From NCBI GenBank assembly GCA_944385195.1, contig CALWWH010000015.1, positions 1 to 25,228 of the forward strand: 25,228 nt of DNA, read 5' to 3'. Below the pieces are notes generated by a model. That model saw nothing but the letters and a program-made list of their open reading frames with translations, was not told the origin of the DNA and did no database searches. Every line of letters begins with the position of its first letter. Within the stretch, counting starts at the first letter, position 1. The position numbers were made by a program, and so were the translations under genes. Below are positions 14,146-23,800 of this stretch, in pieces. The stretch is from an uncultured Oscillospiraceae bacterium. Its GTDB lineage: Bacteria > Bacillota > Clostridia > Oscillospirales > Oscillospiraceae.

Positions 14146-14155
14146 GGTTTGTCAA
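14127..14155 (-). promoter_or_regulatory. Promoter of the BlaI/M56 operon
   Basis: On the minus strand TTGACA (14155-14150), a 17-nt spacer and TAGAAT (14132-14127) make a near-consensus sigma-A promoter. The upstream operator covers the -10 box and part of the spacer. Confidence 0.8.
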
Positions 14156-14190
14156 GCCCCTTTTGCCGGCCTGGCAGGGGCGTGGGGCTC

Positions 14191-14219
14191 TTGCGCCTGG
14201 ATCGAAAAACTGCTATACT
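14191..14219 (+). promoter_or_regulatory. Promoter of the aldo/keto reductase gene
   Basis: TTGCGC (14191-14196), a 17-nt spacer and TATACT (14214-14219) lie just before the ribosome site. It stands back to back with the repressor promoter, about 35 nt away. Confidence 0.6.
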
Positions 14220-14241
14220 ACTGCCAAGGAGGCGATTGACA

Positions 14242-15411
14242 ATGCAATATCGCAAGGATCGCTACGGCCGGGAGCTGTCCATCCTCGGCTTTGGATGTAT
14301 GCGCTTTGAGCGCAGCATGGGAGGCATCGATCTGGACAAGGCCCAGGCGCAGCTGATGGCCGCCATCGACGGCGGCGTGAACTATCTGGACACGGCCTAT
14401 ATTTATCCCGGCAGCGAGAGTGCTGTGGGTGAAATTTTGGAGCGCACAGGCCGCAGGGATGAGGTCTACATTGCCAGCAAGCTGCCCCATTATCTGATCA
14501 AATCCATCGCGGGGGCCGAAAAGCTTTTTCGGGAAGAATTGCGCCGCCTGCGGACGGATCACATCGACTACTATCTGATGCACCTGCTGACCGATACCGA
14601 GACCTGGGACAAGCTCTGCGCCCTGGGCATCCGGGAGTGGATTGCGCAGAAGAAGCAGAGCGGCCAGATTGGGCAGATTGGCTTTTCCTACCACGGCGGC
14701 ACGGAGAAGTTCTGCCGCCTGGTGGACGTCTACGACTGGGATTTCTGTCAGATCCAGTACAACTATCTGGACGAGCACTCCCAGGCGGGGCGGCGCGGGC
14801 TGCAATACGCCCATTCGAAGGGCCTGCCGGTGATCATTATGGAGCCTCTGCGGGGCGGACGGCTGGTGGAGCTGCCCCCGGCGGCGAGGAAGCTCTTGGA
14901 GGGCGAGCGGAGCCCGGCCCAGTGGGGGCTGCGCTGGCTGTGGGATCAGCCGGAGGTCACGGTGGTGCTCTCCGGCATGCACTCCATGGAGATGGTTGCG
15001 GACAACCTCGCCGCGGCCAAGGACAGCGTGCCCGGGATGCTGACAGACGCGGAGCGGGCGGTTTACCCCAAGATCGTCGAGGCCATCAGCCGCAGTATGA
15101 AGGTGGGCTGCACCGGCTGCGGCTATTGCCAGCCCTGCCCGGCGGGGGTTGACATCCCTGGGGTCTTCCAGTGCTGGAACGCGGCCTATGCCGAGGGGAA
15201 AAAACGCGCCCGGCACGATTATGTCAAGTGCGTCCTTCTGCGCCCGAAGCCCACCGGTGCGGCAGAGTGCATCGGCTGCGGCAAGTGTGAGCAGCACTGC
15301 CCCCAGAGCCTGCCTATCCGGCAGCTGCTGGGCCAGGCGCGGAGGGATCTGGAGGGCGTTGAGTACAAAATTTTGGGCAAGGCAGTGGCTTGGTTGCACC
15401 TGTGGGGATAG
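14242..15411 (+). CDS. Aldo/keto reductase with C-terminal 4Fe-4S motifs
   Basis: The product has 389 residues. Residues 1-280 are an aldo/keto reductase barrel with the catalytic tetrad at expected places: Asp50 and Tyr55 (NYLDTAYIYPG), Lys80 (YIASK) and His114 (YYLMH). The C-terminal part has two Cys motifs, CTGCGYCQPCPAGVDIP (290-300 region) and CIGCGKCEQHCPQSLPI (343-354), like ferredoxin-type 4Fe-4S sites. This fused form is common in anaerobic Firmicutes and is often annotated as a predicted oxidoreductase of the aldo/keto reductase family. The substrate is unknown, and the cluster may link it to ferredoxin or flavin electron flow. AAGGAGG lies 9 nt before the ATG. An upstream in-frame start at 14149 would overlap the promoter and operators and is not used. 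Confidence 0.93.
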   Translation: MQYRKDRYGRELSILGFGCMRFERSMGGIDLDKAQAQLMAAIDGGVNYLDTAYIYPGSESAVGEILERTGRRDEVYIASKLPHYLIKSIAGAEKLFREELRRLRTDHIDYYLMHLLTDTETWDKLCALGIREWIAQKKQSGQIGQIGFSYHGGTEKFCRLVDVYDWDFCQIQYNYLDEHSQAGRRGLQYAHSKGLPVIIMEPLRGGRLVELPPAARKLLEGERSPAQWGLRWLWDQPEVTVVLSGMHSMEMVADNLAAAKDSVPGMLTDAERAVYPKIVEAISRSMKVGCTGCGYCQPCPAGVDIPGVFQCWNAAYAEGKKRARHDYVKCVLLRPKPTGAAECIGCGKCEQHCPQSLPIRQLLGQARRDLEGVEYKILGKAVAWLHLWG

Positions 15412-15466
15412 ATTTAGCGCGTTAGCGAAAAATATGGGAACTTTTTGTGTAACCAATCCGTCATAT

Positions 15467-15498
15467 ACATCAGCAATGAAAACATCAGCAATGAAAAC
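15467..15498 (+). repeat. Tandem 15-bp direct repeat in leader of lipoprotein gene
   Basis: ACATCAGCAATGAAA occurs twice without a gap (15467-15481 and 15482-15496). It resembles the real start region (ATGAAAAC at 15519), so it may be a slipped duplication of a start-like sequence. The copies have no good ribosome site. Confidence 0.85.
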
Positions 15499-15518
15499 GC
15501 CGAAAGGAGAGATCCCTC

Positions 15519-16544
15519 ATGAAAACCAGACTATTTGCCCTTCTGCTGGTGCTGCTGCTCCTACTGACTGGCTGCGCGGCGTCTGCACCCAATAGCGCGA
15601 CGGATACGGCACAGTCTGCCCCGGCATATGACGCAGGCGAGTCGGTATATGACATGCCGGCGGAGGAGCCCATGGCCCCCCAGCCGGAGGAGACCACAGA
15701 ATCCCTCACAACGTCCACGAGCAACGGCAGCACGACGGACAGCGCGGCGGGCAGCGCGGCGGACACCGAGGTCTCGTCTCTGGCGGAGAAGATCATCTAC
15801 TCCGGCCATGCCTCCATTGAGACCACCGATTTTGACAACGCCATCCGCACCCTGGAGAATTTTGTCCAGGACTGCGGCGGGTTTATTGAGCGCTCAAACT
15901 CCGGCGGCAATACCCGCCGGCGGGAGGACGGCACCACGGCTCTGGTCAATCGCTGGGCGGATTACACCGGTCGCGTTCCGGCGGAGAAATTCGATGATTT
16001 CATGTCGCTGACCGACGGCATCGGCAACGTCATCGAGTCTGGCCGCAGCGCCGAGAACGTGACCAGCCAGTACACCGACTATGAGGCGCGGCTGAACTCG
16101 CTGAACATCCAGCAGGAGCGTCTGCTGGCTATGCTGGAGCAATCCGGTGATCTGGAGAGCCTCATCGCCCTGGAGGAGCGGCTGTCCGAGGTCCGCTATG
16201 AGATCGAGAGCATTGAGCGCAACCTGCGCAACCTGGACCAGCGCCTGGCCTACTCTGATGTGAGCCTCTACATCAACGAGGTCGAGGTCTACACCCCCAC
16301 CGTCACGGTGCAGCGCAGCTTTGGGCAGAAGCTCTCCGACGCCTTCTCTGACGGTTGGGTGAGCTTTACCCGCGGCTTGCAGCGCTTTGTGATCAACCTG
16401 GCCCAGGCGTTGCCGGCGCTGGTGCTGTGGGCGGTGATCATCGCGGTGGCTGCCATCGTGCTGTGCAAGAGCCTGCGCAAGCGCAGGGCCAAGAAGGCGG
16501 AGAAGCCGGAGACTGCGGCCGAAGACGAGAAGAAGGAAAGCTGA
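15519..16544 (+). CDS. DUF4349-type lipoprotein with C-terminal membrane helix
   Basis: The product has 341 residues. A lipoprotein signal ends at LTGC (Cys19), followed by a Ser/Thr/Ala/Glu-rich linker (about 20-88). The DUF4349 core starts near IIYSGHASIETTDFDNAIR. It includes GGFIERSNSGG, a YTGRVPAEKFDDFM stretch and a coiled-coil hairpin (YTDYEARLNSLNIQQERLL ... LEERLSEVRYEIESIERNL). A C-terminal helix (LPALVLWAVIIAVAAIVL) is followed by a Lys/Glu tail. Proteins of this type sit at the outer face of the membrane, held by lipid and helix. Their role is not known; some have been linked to envelope stress or surface processes, which is not testable here. AAAGGAGAG lies 8 nt before the ATG. 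Confidence 0.88.
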   Translation: MKTRLFALLLVLLLLLTGCAASAPNSATDTAQSAPAYDAGESVYDMPAEEPMAPQPEETTESLTTSTSNGSTTDSAAGSAADTEVSSLAEKIIYSGHASIETTDFDNAIRTLENFVQDCGGFIERSNSGGNTRRREDGTTALVNRWADYTGRVPAEKFDDFMSLTDGIGNVIESGRSAENVTSQYTDYEARLNSLNIQQERLLAMLEQSGDLESLIALEERLSEVRYEIESIERNLRNLDQRLAYSDVSLYINEVEVYTPTVTVQRSFGQKLSDAFSDGWVSFTRGLQRFVINLAQALPALVLWAVIIAVAAIVLCKSLRKRRAKKAEKPETAAEDEKKES

Positions 16545-16548
16545 ATAT

Positions 16549-16566
16549 AGGGCTGAGCCCTTTTTT
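16549..16566 (+). terminator. Short intrinsic terminator after the DUF4349 gene
   Basis: AGGGC-TGA-GCCCT is followed by a run of six Ts. The stem is only 5 bp but GC-rich. It is followed 28 nt later by a second, longer hairpin. Confidence 0.65.
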
Positions 16567-16593
16567 ACAAAACATCAGGGCGAAATGCCCGCC

Positions 16594-16642
16594 AAAACCC
16601 CGGTGCAGCGGTGACCCTTGCGTCGCTGGGCGCCGGGTTTTT
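16594..16642 (+). terminator. Second, longer hairpin terminator
   Basis: AAAACCC (16594-16600) pairs with GGGTTTT (16635-16641). GGTGC (16602-16606) pairs with GCGCC (16630-16634) using one G-T pair, and AGCG pairs with CGCT inside. The 3' side ends in TTTTT. The arms share sequence with the large palindrome at 24885-24936. Confidence 0.65.
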
Positions 16643-16736
16643 GCGTGGTCGTGGGATTGCCCGAAGATCCTCCCGCAGCGCCAAACTCCCTTTGGGGATA
16701 TCACACGAAAAGCGCGCAGAAAAGCGGGGGAATGGC

Positions 16737-16765
16737 TTGCCTTTTTGGTTACAAACTGTTATAAT
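16737..16765 (+). promoter_or_regulatory. Promoter of the YmdB/SbcD/SbcC-like operon
   Basis: TTGCCT (16737-16742), a 17-nt spacer and TATAAT (16760-16765) form a good sigma-A promoter. The leader of about 50 nt contains a small GTGTA/TACAC dyad (16780-16791). The 94 nt between the terminator before it and the -35 box show no gene. Confidence 0.72.
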
Positions 16766-16821
16766 ATAATACTGAATAAGTGTACATACACATAGCCGCC
16801 GCAGGAGCGGATGGAGGTACT

Positions 16822-17601
16822 ATGAACCTGACAGTTTTGGCCGTGGGAGACGTGGTCTCCGAAGGCGGTCTTGGCTTCTGTGTGCAGCAATTGCCGCTGC
16901 TGCGGGAGCAATACAATGCAGACCTCGTGGTTGTCAACGGGGAGAACGCCGCCAACCTGGGTATCAAGCCCGAACATGCCGGCGCCCTGGTGGATGCCGG
17001 CGCGGACGTCATTACCCTGGGCAACCACACCTGGTCCCGCCGGGAGATCATTCCCTGGATGAACGAGCATCCGCAGATGATTCGCCCGGCCAATTACGCG
17101 AACTTTCACAACCCTGGCAGGGGATGGGTCGAGTGCGACACCGTGGCCGGCTCTGTGGCGGTGGTGAATCTCATCGGCCGCTGCGGTATGGACTACAACC
17201 CCGACAATCCCTTTTCAACCATCGACCGCCTCCTGCGGCAGATCAAGAGCCGGGTCATCCTGGTGGATTTTCATGCGGAGGCCACCTCTGAGAAGCTGGC
17301 GATGGGTTGGTTTCTGGATGGCCGCGTATCCGCTGTGTGGGGGACCCATACCCATGTCCCCACTGCCGATACGCAAATTCTGCCGCAAGGGACCGGTTAC
17401 CAAACGGACCTGGGCATGACCGGCCCGGCTCTGTCCGTCCTGGGCATGAAGCCGGAGCTCTCCATCAACAAATTCCGCGGGGGCGTGCCCACCCGCTACG
17501 AACCTGCTGCCGGCCCGATGAAGCTGGAGGGTGCGGTATTTACCATTGACGCACACAGTGGACAGTGCGTCAGCGCAGAAAGGGTGTCCATCCATGATTA
17601 A
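16822..17601 (+). CDS. ymdB: YmdB-type metallophosphoesterase (cyclic nucleotide phosphodiesterase family)
   Basis: The product has 259 residues, normal for the YmdB/TIGR00282 family. Conserved metal-site segments are present in order: VGDVVSEGG (Asp10), VVNGENAANLGI, ITLGNHTWSRRE, LVDFHAEATSEKLAMGW, WGTHTHVPTADTQILP and YQTDLGMTGP. The family uses a di-metal centre to hydrolyse 2',3'- or 3',5'-cyclic nucleotides and affects biofilm and sporulation decisions in Bacillus; that role here is inference. The start at 16822 has ATGGAGG 4-9 nt upstream and matches the family N-terminus. An in-frame ATG at 16780 is upstream of this site and is not used. The 3' end overlaps the next gene by 8 nt. Confidence 0.92.
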   Translation: MNLTVLAVGDVVSEGGLGFCVQQLPLLREQYNADLVVVNGENAANLGIKPEHAGALVDAGADVITLGNHTWSRREIIPWMNEHPQMIRPANYANFHNPGRGWVECDTVAGSVAVVNLIGRCGMDYNPDNPFSTIDRLLRQIKSRVILVDFHAEATSEKLAMGWFLDGRVSAVWGTHTHVPTADTQILPQGTGYQTDLGMTGPALSVLGMKPELSINKFRGGVPTRYEPAAGPMKLEGAVFTIDAHSGQCVSAERVSIHD

Positions 17602-18673
17602 ATTTTTACACGCGGCGGACCTGCACCTGGGCAGTGCCTTCGCGACACTTCCCCCGGCGGCTGCCAAGCAGCGCCGCGCGGAGCTGCTGGAGACGGCGAC
17701 GGAGATTGTCGAGCTGGCCAATAGCCAGCAGGTGGAGCTGCTGCTCCTGGCCGGAGATCTTTGCGAGACGGCGGAGGCTGCCCGGGCCATGGCCCGGCTG
17801 CTGGCGGCCTGCACCGCCGAGGTCGTCATCGCCCCTGGCAACCACGACCCCTATGGCCCTGGCGGGCCCTACGCAACCATCGCCTGGCCGGAGAACGTCA
17901 GTATTTTCGATGACACCGAGATGGCGCGCCTGCGCTTTGAGGATCTCAAGTGCGACGTCTATGGCGCGGCCTTTATGGAGCCCACCGCCAGAGGGCTGAT
18001 GGAGGGCTTCCACGTTCTGGACGAAAAGTATATCAACATTATGGTCCTCCACGGCGACCCGGTGGACATGTCCAGCCCCTACAACGCCATAGATCCTGCG
18101 CAGATTGCGGCCTCGGGTCTGGACTACCTGGCCCTGGGCCATATCCACGAGCGCACGGAGCCTAGGACTGCCGGAGGCACTACCTATGCCTGGCCTGGCG
18201 TTGCAGCAGGAAGAGGCTTTGATGAGACTGGCGTCAAGGGCGTCTATCTCGGCCAGATCAGCCGCGGCAAGCCGGTGAAGCTGGACTTCGTCCCACTCCA
18301 TGGCCGCCGCTATGAGACCCTCAGCGTGCAGGCGGGCAGCGACCCTGCCGCCGCCATCCGCAAAGCGCTGCCCGCGGACGTCAAGCGGGATATCTATCGG
18401 ATCACCCTGACGGGCCCCTCTGAGCCGCTGAATGTCAAAGCCCTGGCCTCGGAGCTGCGGGACGTGTTTTATCAGCTGACGCTCCGGGATGAGACCACCC
18501 GGATGACTGCCCTCTGGGAGGGCATGGAGCAGGACAACCTCCGGGGCCTGTTCCTGCGGCAGATGCGTGCCCAGTGGGACGCTGCTGCCGATGATCAGAC
18601 GCGCCAGACCTGTGAGCTGGCGGTGCAGTTTGGATTGGCTGCATTGGATGGAAAGGAGGCGCCTGCCCGATGA
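17594..18673 (+). CDS. SbcD/Mre11/YhaO-type DNA repair exonuclease
   Basis: The product has 359 residues. The metallophosphoesterase motifs are LHAADLHLGS (Asp9, His11), LLLAGDLCE, IAPGNHDPYG, IMVLHGDP and LALGHIHERTEP, which is the Mre11/SbcD set. The C-terminal part is a capping domain (from about 230). It should be the nuclease partner of the ATPase encoded next, with which it overlaps by 4 nt (ATGA). Such pairs process DNA ends and hairpins. It is more like YhaO than E. coli SbcD in length and in having a YhaN-like partner. A moderate AAAGGGTG site lies 7 nt before the ATG, inside the phosphodiesterase gene. Confidence 0.9.
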   Translation: MIKFLHAADLHLGSAFATLPPAAAKQRRAELLETATEIVELANSQQVELLLLAGDLCETAEAARAMARLLAACTAEVVIAPGNHDPYGPGGPYATIAWPENVSIFDDTEMARLRFEDLKCDVYGAAFMEPTARGLMEGFHVLDEKYINIMVLHGDPVDMSSPYNAIDPAQIAASGLDYLALGHIHERTEPRTAGGTTYAWPGVAAGRGFDETGVKGVYLGQISRGKPVKLDFVPLHGRRYETLSVQAGSDPAAAIRKALPADVKRDIYRITLTGPSEPLNVKALASELRDVFYQLTLRDETTRMTALWEGMEQDNLRGLFLRQMRAQWDAAADDQTRQTCELAVQFGLAALDGKEAPAR

Positions 18674-20793
18674 ACATTCGCAGCATGACCGCCACCTTTG
18701 GTACGCTGCAAAACGCGACGATGCAGATGCACGAAGGGATGAACCTGCGGACCCTGCCCAATGAGGCGGGCAAGTCCACCTGGGTGGCTTTTGTCACCGC
18801 GATGCTCTATGGCGTGCCTACCAATGAGCGCGCCCGCAAGGACGGCATCCCCATGAAGACCCGCTACCAGCCCTGGAACGGCGCGCCCATGGAGGGCGTC
18901 ATGGAGCTTACGTGGCAGGATCGCCCCCTGCGCATCAGCCGCAGCAGCAGTCAGCGCGGCCCTATGGCCGAATTCCAGGCCACATGGCAGGACACCGGCG
19001 AGGCCGTGAGCGGGATGACTGGCGACAATTGCGGCCAGATGCTCCTGGGCGTCCCGCGCGCCGTCTTTGAGCGCAGCGCGCTCATCCGTCAAAATAGCAT
19101 GGCGGTGGATCAGTCTCCAGAGCTGGAGCAGCAATTGGACGCTCTGGTTACCTCCGGTGAGGCTGCGGCCTCCTATACCCGTGTAAACCGCACCCTGAAG
19201 GACTGGCAGAATCAGCGCCAGTACCACAAATCCGGGGAGCTGCCTGAGCTGCTGGCCCGGCGGGAGCAGCTGCAGGCCCAGCTGGACGAAGCTTCCGCCA
19301 GCCGTGAGGCCACCGATGCCGAGCACGCCCAGCTGGAAGCGCTCCTGGCCCAGCGGCAGCAGCTGCAAGAGCAGATCCGCCAAGCGGCGGGCGCTGCCGG
19401 GATGGAGCAGCCTCTGGCTGAGGCCAAGGCTGAGGCAGAGCGGGCCGAGAGGGCGGCCTCTGCCCTGCGGGAGCAGGTCTTGCCCCCGCTCAACGAGATT
19501 GATATGATGCTCCAGAATCTGGGGGCCATCGAAAAGGATGCCCAGGCGCTGGCATCTGCGCCCCGGGCTGAGGACGGGGTCACCGGCGGGGTAAAGCTGG
19601 CGGTGTTCCAGGGCCTGAGCCGGGAAGAAGCGGCGGAAAAGGCTGAGGCTGACGCGGCGGCATACCGGAAGCTGCGGGGCAAGGCCACTCGGGAGAAGCT
19701 CTCCCCACTGGTGTCCATTTTGGCCTTTGTGCTGGCGATCCTCTCCATCCTGATCCTGCGGGTGACGGTCTCCTATGTCATTTCCGCGCTGCTGGTTGTT
19801 GCCGGCGCGCTGTACCTCATCTTGCATAAGCTGGGCGCCAAGGACAGCGCCCAGGTCCAGGCCGATGCGATCCTGGCGGCCTATGGCGTGGACGATGGCG
19901 AGGGCATCTATGATGCCGCCCAGGCCTATATCGAGAGCCAGCGCAACCGCCAGACCGCTGACGCGGGCTACACGGCCAGCAAAGCGGAGCTGAGCCTCCG
20001 CGTGTCCGCCATCCGCAAGGCGGTCTCCCCGCTGGGGCGCTCGGACTCCATCCGGGGCTGCCGTGATACCTTGCAAGCGGCTCGTATGCGCCGCATCAAG
20101 CTCGACCGCGCCGAGAATGAAGCCCGCCAGGCTAAGGCCGTGTATGAAAAAATGCTCTCCAGCTCCTCCGACGAGGTTCCCTCCGAGGCCCTTGACGGGC
20201 TGGATGCCGAACTGGCAGCCCTGGAGCAGCGCATCGATCAGCTGCGCAGCAGCGTCTCCATGGAGCAGGGCCGCGTGGCCGGCCTGGGCGCACCGGTGCA
20301 GATCGAGACCGAGCTTGCGCAGGTCAACGAGCAGATCAGCCGCGTGCAGCAGGAGCTCATGGCCATCGAGATGGCGCAGGACGCCCTCTCCGAGGCCGCG
20401 TCTGAGCTTCAGAGCCGCATTTTCCCGCAACTGACGCAGCCTGCCAGCCGCTATATCAGCCGCATGACCGGCGGCAGGTACGACCAGGTCATTGTGGACC
20501 GGGAGCTGAACATCTCAGCGCACCCGGCGCAGGGAGCCGCAGACCGGCGCATCCTGCAACTGAGCGATGGCACGGCCGACCAGCTCTATTTGGCCCTACG
20601 GCTGGCCATCTGCGACGCTGTTTTGCCCAAGCAGGCCCCCATTGTGCTCGACGACGCTCTGCTGAGCTTCGACGACGAGCGCCTGGGCGAGGCCATGAAG
20701 CTCTTGCGGCAGATTGCTGCAGAGCGGCAAGTCTTGCTCTTCTCCTGCACCGGACGCGAGGTCCGCTGGAGCAAGAACCACCCTGGGGCCTAA
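18670..20793 (+). CDS. SbcC/YhaN-like ATPase with central membrane hairpin
   Basis: The product has 707 residues. The N-terminal half-ATPase carries Walker A as LPNEAGKSTW (Lys35), where the usual first Gly is Leu. Long coiled-coil arms (about 160-335 and 400-590) flank two hydrophobic segments (346-363 and 368-385), which form a membrane hairpin where SbcC/Rad50 would have a zinc hook. The C-terminal half has the ABC signature LSDGTADQLYLALRLAI (631 on) and Walker B IVLDDALLSFDD (658 on). This is the YhaN layout: a Rad50-like ATPase tethered to the membrane. It works with the SbcD-like nuclease just upstream, with a 4-nt overlap. No CxxC hook was seen. Confidence 0.88.
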   Translation: MNIRSMTATFGTLQNATMQMHEGMNLRTLPNEAGKSTWVAFVTAMLYGVPTNERARKDGIPMKTRYQPWNGAPMEGVMELTWQDRPLRISRSSSQRGPMAEFQATWQDTGEAVSGMTGDNCGQMLLGVPRAVFERSALIRQNSMAVDQSPELEQQLDALVTSGEAAASYTRVNRTLKDWQNQRQYHKSGELPELLARREQLQAQLDEASASREATDAEHAQLEALLAQRQQLQEQIRQAAGAAGMEQPLAEAKAEAERAERAASALREQVLPPLNEIDMMLQNLGAIEKDAQALASAPRAEDGVTGGVKLAVFQGLSREEAAEKAEADAAAYRKLRGKATREKLSPLVSILAFVLAILSILILRVTVSYVISALLVVAGALYLILHKLGAKDSAQVQADAILAAYGVDDGEGIYDAAQAYIESQRNRQTADAGYTASKAELSLRVSAIRKAVSPLGRSDSIRGCRDTLQAARMRRIKLDRAENEARQAKAVYEKMLSSSSDEVPSEALDGLDAELAALEQRIDQLRSSVSMEQGRVAGLGAPVQIETELAQVNEQISRVQQELMAIEMAQDALSEAASELQSRIFPQLTQPASRYISRMTGGRYDQVIVDRELNISAHPAQGAADRRILQLSDGTADQLYLALRLAICDAVLPKQAPIVLDDALLSFDDERLGEAMKLLRQIAAERQVLLFSCTGREVRWSKNHPGA

Positions 20794-20834
20794 GTCCCAC
20801 CCGTTTTTCAAGTCTTAAAAGGAGGTTCGTGAGA

Positions 20835-23800
20835 ATGAAACTAAGACGCTGGGCAGCGCTGCTGCTGGTCGTCGCGCTGCTGTGCTCCGCACTGCCCACT
20901 GCGGCCCTGGCGGCGGGGTGCTATGCCTGGATCGATGATATCAAGGTTGAATCGACCGATCATGTGATCTACGGCAGCAAAAATCAATTGTATCTGGATG
21001 AGATCAAGGTCGAACCCGATCGCGATTACTATGAAAAGTATGATTTTTGCGAGGATAAGTACCATCCGGAGGAGTTCATCCGGGATCCGGAGGACTACGC
21101 CCTTCGCAACGGGGACAGCGTCTACCTGCTTTTGTATCGTGACGAGCATGACTACAACGGCAATGACCCTCTGGTGATCATCACCCTCACGTATTCCAAC
21201 GAGGAATTCCGCGTCTATACGAAACCAGACAGCATCTATACGTTTGGGCTGAAGGATTTTGATCCCAACGGCAGTTACGGCCTGAAGGATCAGACTGGCA
21301 GCGGGATTTTGTCGATCGAATCTCTGCCGGACGGGGGGACCTTGTACCTCAACAATGAGCCGGTCAGGCGTGGGGCAGAGGTGTCCCTCTATGATATCTC
21401 CCGCAGCAAGCTGGTGTACGTGGCGCCGAAAAAAGCCGGCGAGACGGAGGACTACTTTGAGTTCTCCGTGCAGGCGGATCGCCTGACCCTGATTGACGAG
21501 TCTGTCATGTATATCACGCTTACCGACGAGAACGAGACAGAACTGCCTGTCAATGCCGAGCAGACGCTGAAACTGGAGCGTAGCGGCGGCTACACCTTCT
21601 CGCTGGAGGATTTTGACTATTATAAAAACAGCTATGATATCCATGATTTCAGCTATATCTGCATCACAACGCTGCCGGAATTTGGATACATAGAGTATGA
21701 GCAGGAGCTTATCCGTACCTCTACCGCCATTCCCCTGGCGGATATTGAGGAGGGAAAGCTGACCTATACCCTCGACAACGGCACCGACTATGCCTCTGTG
21801 GCAGAGGATCAGTTCAAGTACAAGGTCTATACAAATCAGAGAAACCCGGTCTATACCGGTACCCTGACGATGGACTTGTCCCTGTTCAGCGCGGCAGGCT
21901 ACAGCTATGTGGTCAAGACAGATACCCGCGGTGGGAGGACCTTCCGGCTGTCGGACTTTAACGATGCCGATGGCGAATGGACTGCTGCGGAGTTTACCAG
22001 CACCAGTGCAGAGCGGGACGGGGTGCTGACATTGATCAACGTGCCAATCCACGGCAGTCTGGTGGTAGATTCTACCGTCCTGCGCCCGGGCGACGATGTC
22101 TATCTGGACATCATCCGTCAGGGTCTGCTGAAGTATGTCCCTGACAGCAGCTCCGACAGCACGCCGGACAGCTTTAAATTCCTGCTCAGCGACGCAAGAG
22201 GCACGGCCCTCCTCCAGGAGGAGATGTACATCGACCGTACCGCTGTCCGCACTGGGGTGGTGTCCTACTATGATGAGGACGCGCTGGTGGTTTGGATGAC
22301 CGGCCAGAATGAGCATACCTTTACCCTGGACGACCTGGACAAGCTTCCGTCGAATCAGAAGCTGGAGGACTTTCACAATGCGGGCGACCACGGCAGCGAT
22401 GGCTATCTCGAGATTTTGACCATACCTGGAGAGGGGAAGCTCAGCTGCGACGGCACTGCCCTGAAAGCCCGGGATGTGGTGGCACTCGACGACATAGTTG
22501 ACGCGAAGCTGTGCTTCAGCCGCGACAGCAGCGCCACCGACGCCTATACGAGTTTTACCTTCCGGGTGTACAACAGCCGGGGACAGATGGTCAGCGATGA
22601 TGCGGTGACGGTCTACATCGACTACTACGAGTCCGATCCCTATATCAAAGGCAGCTACAGCTACACAGTCAACAAGGCCACCAAGACTGTCCAGGTGGTT
22701 TTTAAGGAGCTGGCAGTGAGCGAGGACAGCGTTTCTGCGGAGCTCTCCGCTGGCGACCTGACGGATCTGGCGGCGGAAGCGGGCTTCACCGGCGGCACAC
22801 TGGAGCTGGCGGCGGATGTCAAGGATGGAGATCTTGAAAAGCGTCACATCACCATTGACGCATCGCTCTTTACCGACAGCAGCAAGCGCTCGGTGTTCTC
22901 CACCATCTCTGTGGTGGCCACAGACGCAGGGCAGAGCACCAGCGGGAACGCCATCACCAATGTGTGGGAGCTGAGCATCCCGGTGGAGTCCATCACGGCG
23001 CTGTATGTCATGAGTACAGCGGACTTCAGCATTGAGCTGGAGAAGTATCGTATGACGGAGCAGGACAAGACCAGTCTTCCCAACAAGACCTACAACGGCG
23101 GCCTTGCCCGCCGGGTGACGTTCTATGTGGGCAACACCAAGGTGAATCTCAGCGGGGCGGCTTTGACCTTGCCCTACGGCAAGATCAATAACAAGCCCGG
23201 GGCAGTGGTTATGATGATCCAGCAGAGCGACGGCAGCTTTGCCCCCGCCCTCTCGAGCACCTACAATGCCGACTCCAGCGTCACGGCCTATTGCGTCTGC
23301 GGTATGGTCTGCATCCCCTACTATCGCGGCGCGGACAGCGGCATGAGCTTCTCCGACCTTGGAGACCCGAGTGTCTCTTGGGCCAGTAACTATATTTACA
23401 GCCTGGCTGCCCGCAATGTGGTCAATGGCACCGGCGGCACAAACTATTCCCCTACGGCAGAGGTCACCCGTGCGGAGTTTATCAAGATGCTGGTGGGGTC
23501 TCTGGGGCTGTATGATGCCTCTGCTTCTTGTAGTTTCACAGATATCAAGGCCAGCAGCTCGGCCTGGGCCTACGCCTATGTGGCCTCTGCGGTCAAAGCG
23601 GGCATCATTGCCGATGGGACCAGTTTTGATCCTGCGGCGCCGCTGGACCGCCAGACCATGGCCCTCTGGGCCTACCAGGCCGCAGACCAAAAGGCTGCGG
23701 ACATCACCCTGCCCACCACCTATGCGGCTAAGACCTTTAAAGATGCTGCGGAGATTGCCGCGGCAAACCGCACGGCAGTCACAGCCATGCAGCGGGCGGG

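Noticed and set aside
18595..20430. Open frame of about 611 codons antisense to the SbcC-like gene
   Set aside because: Shadow frame; the ATPase motifs lie on the plus strand.
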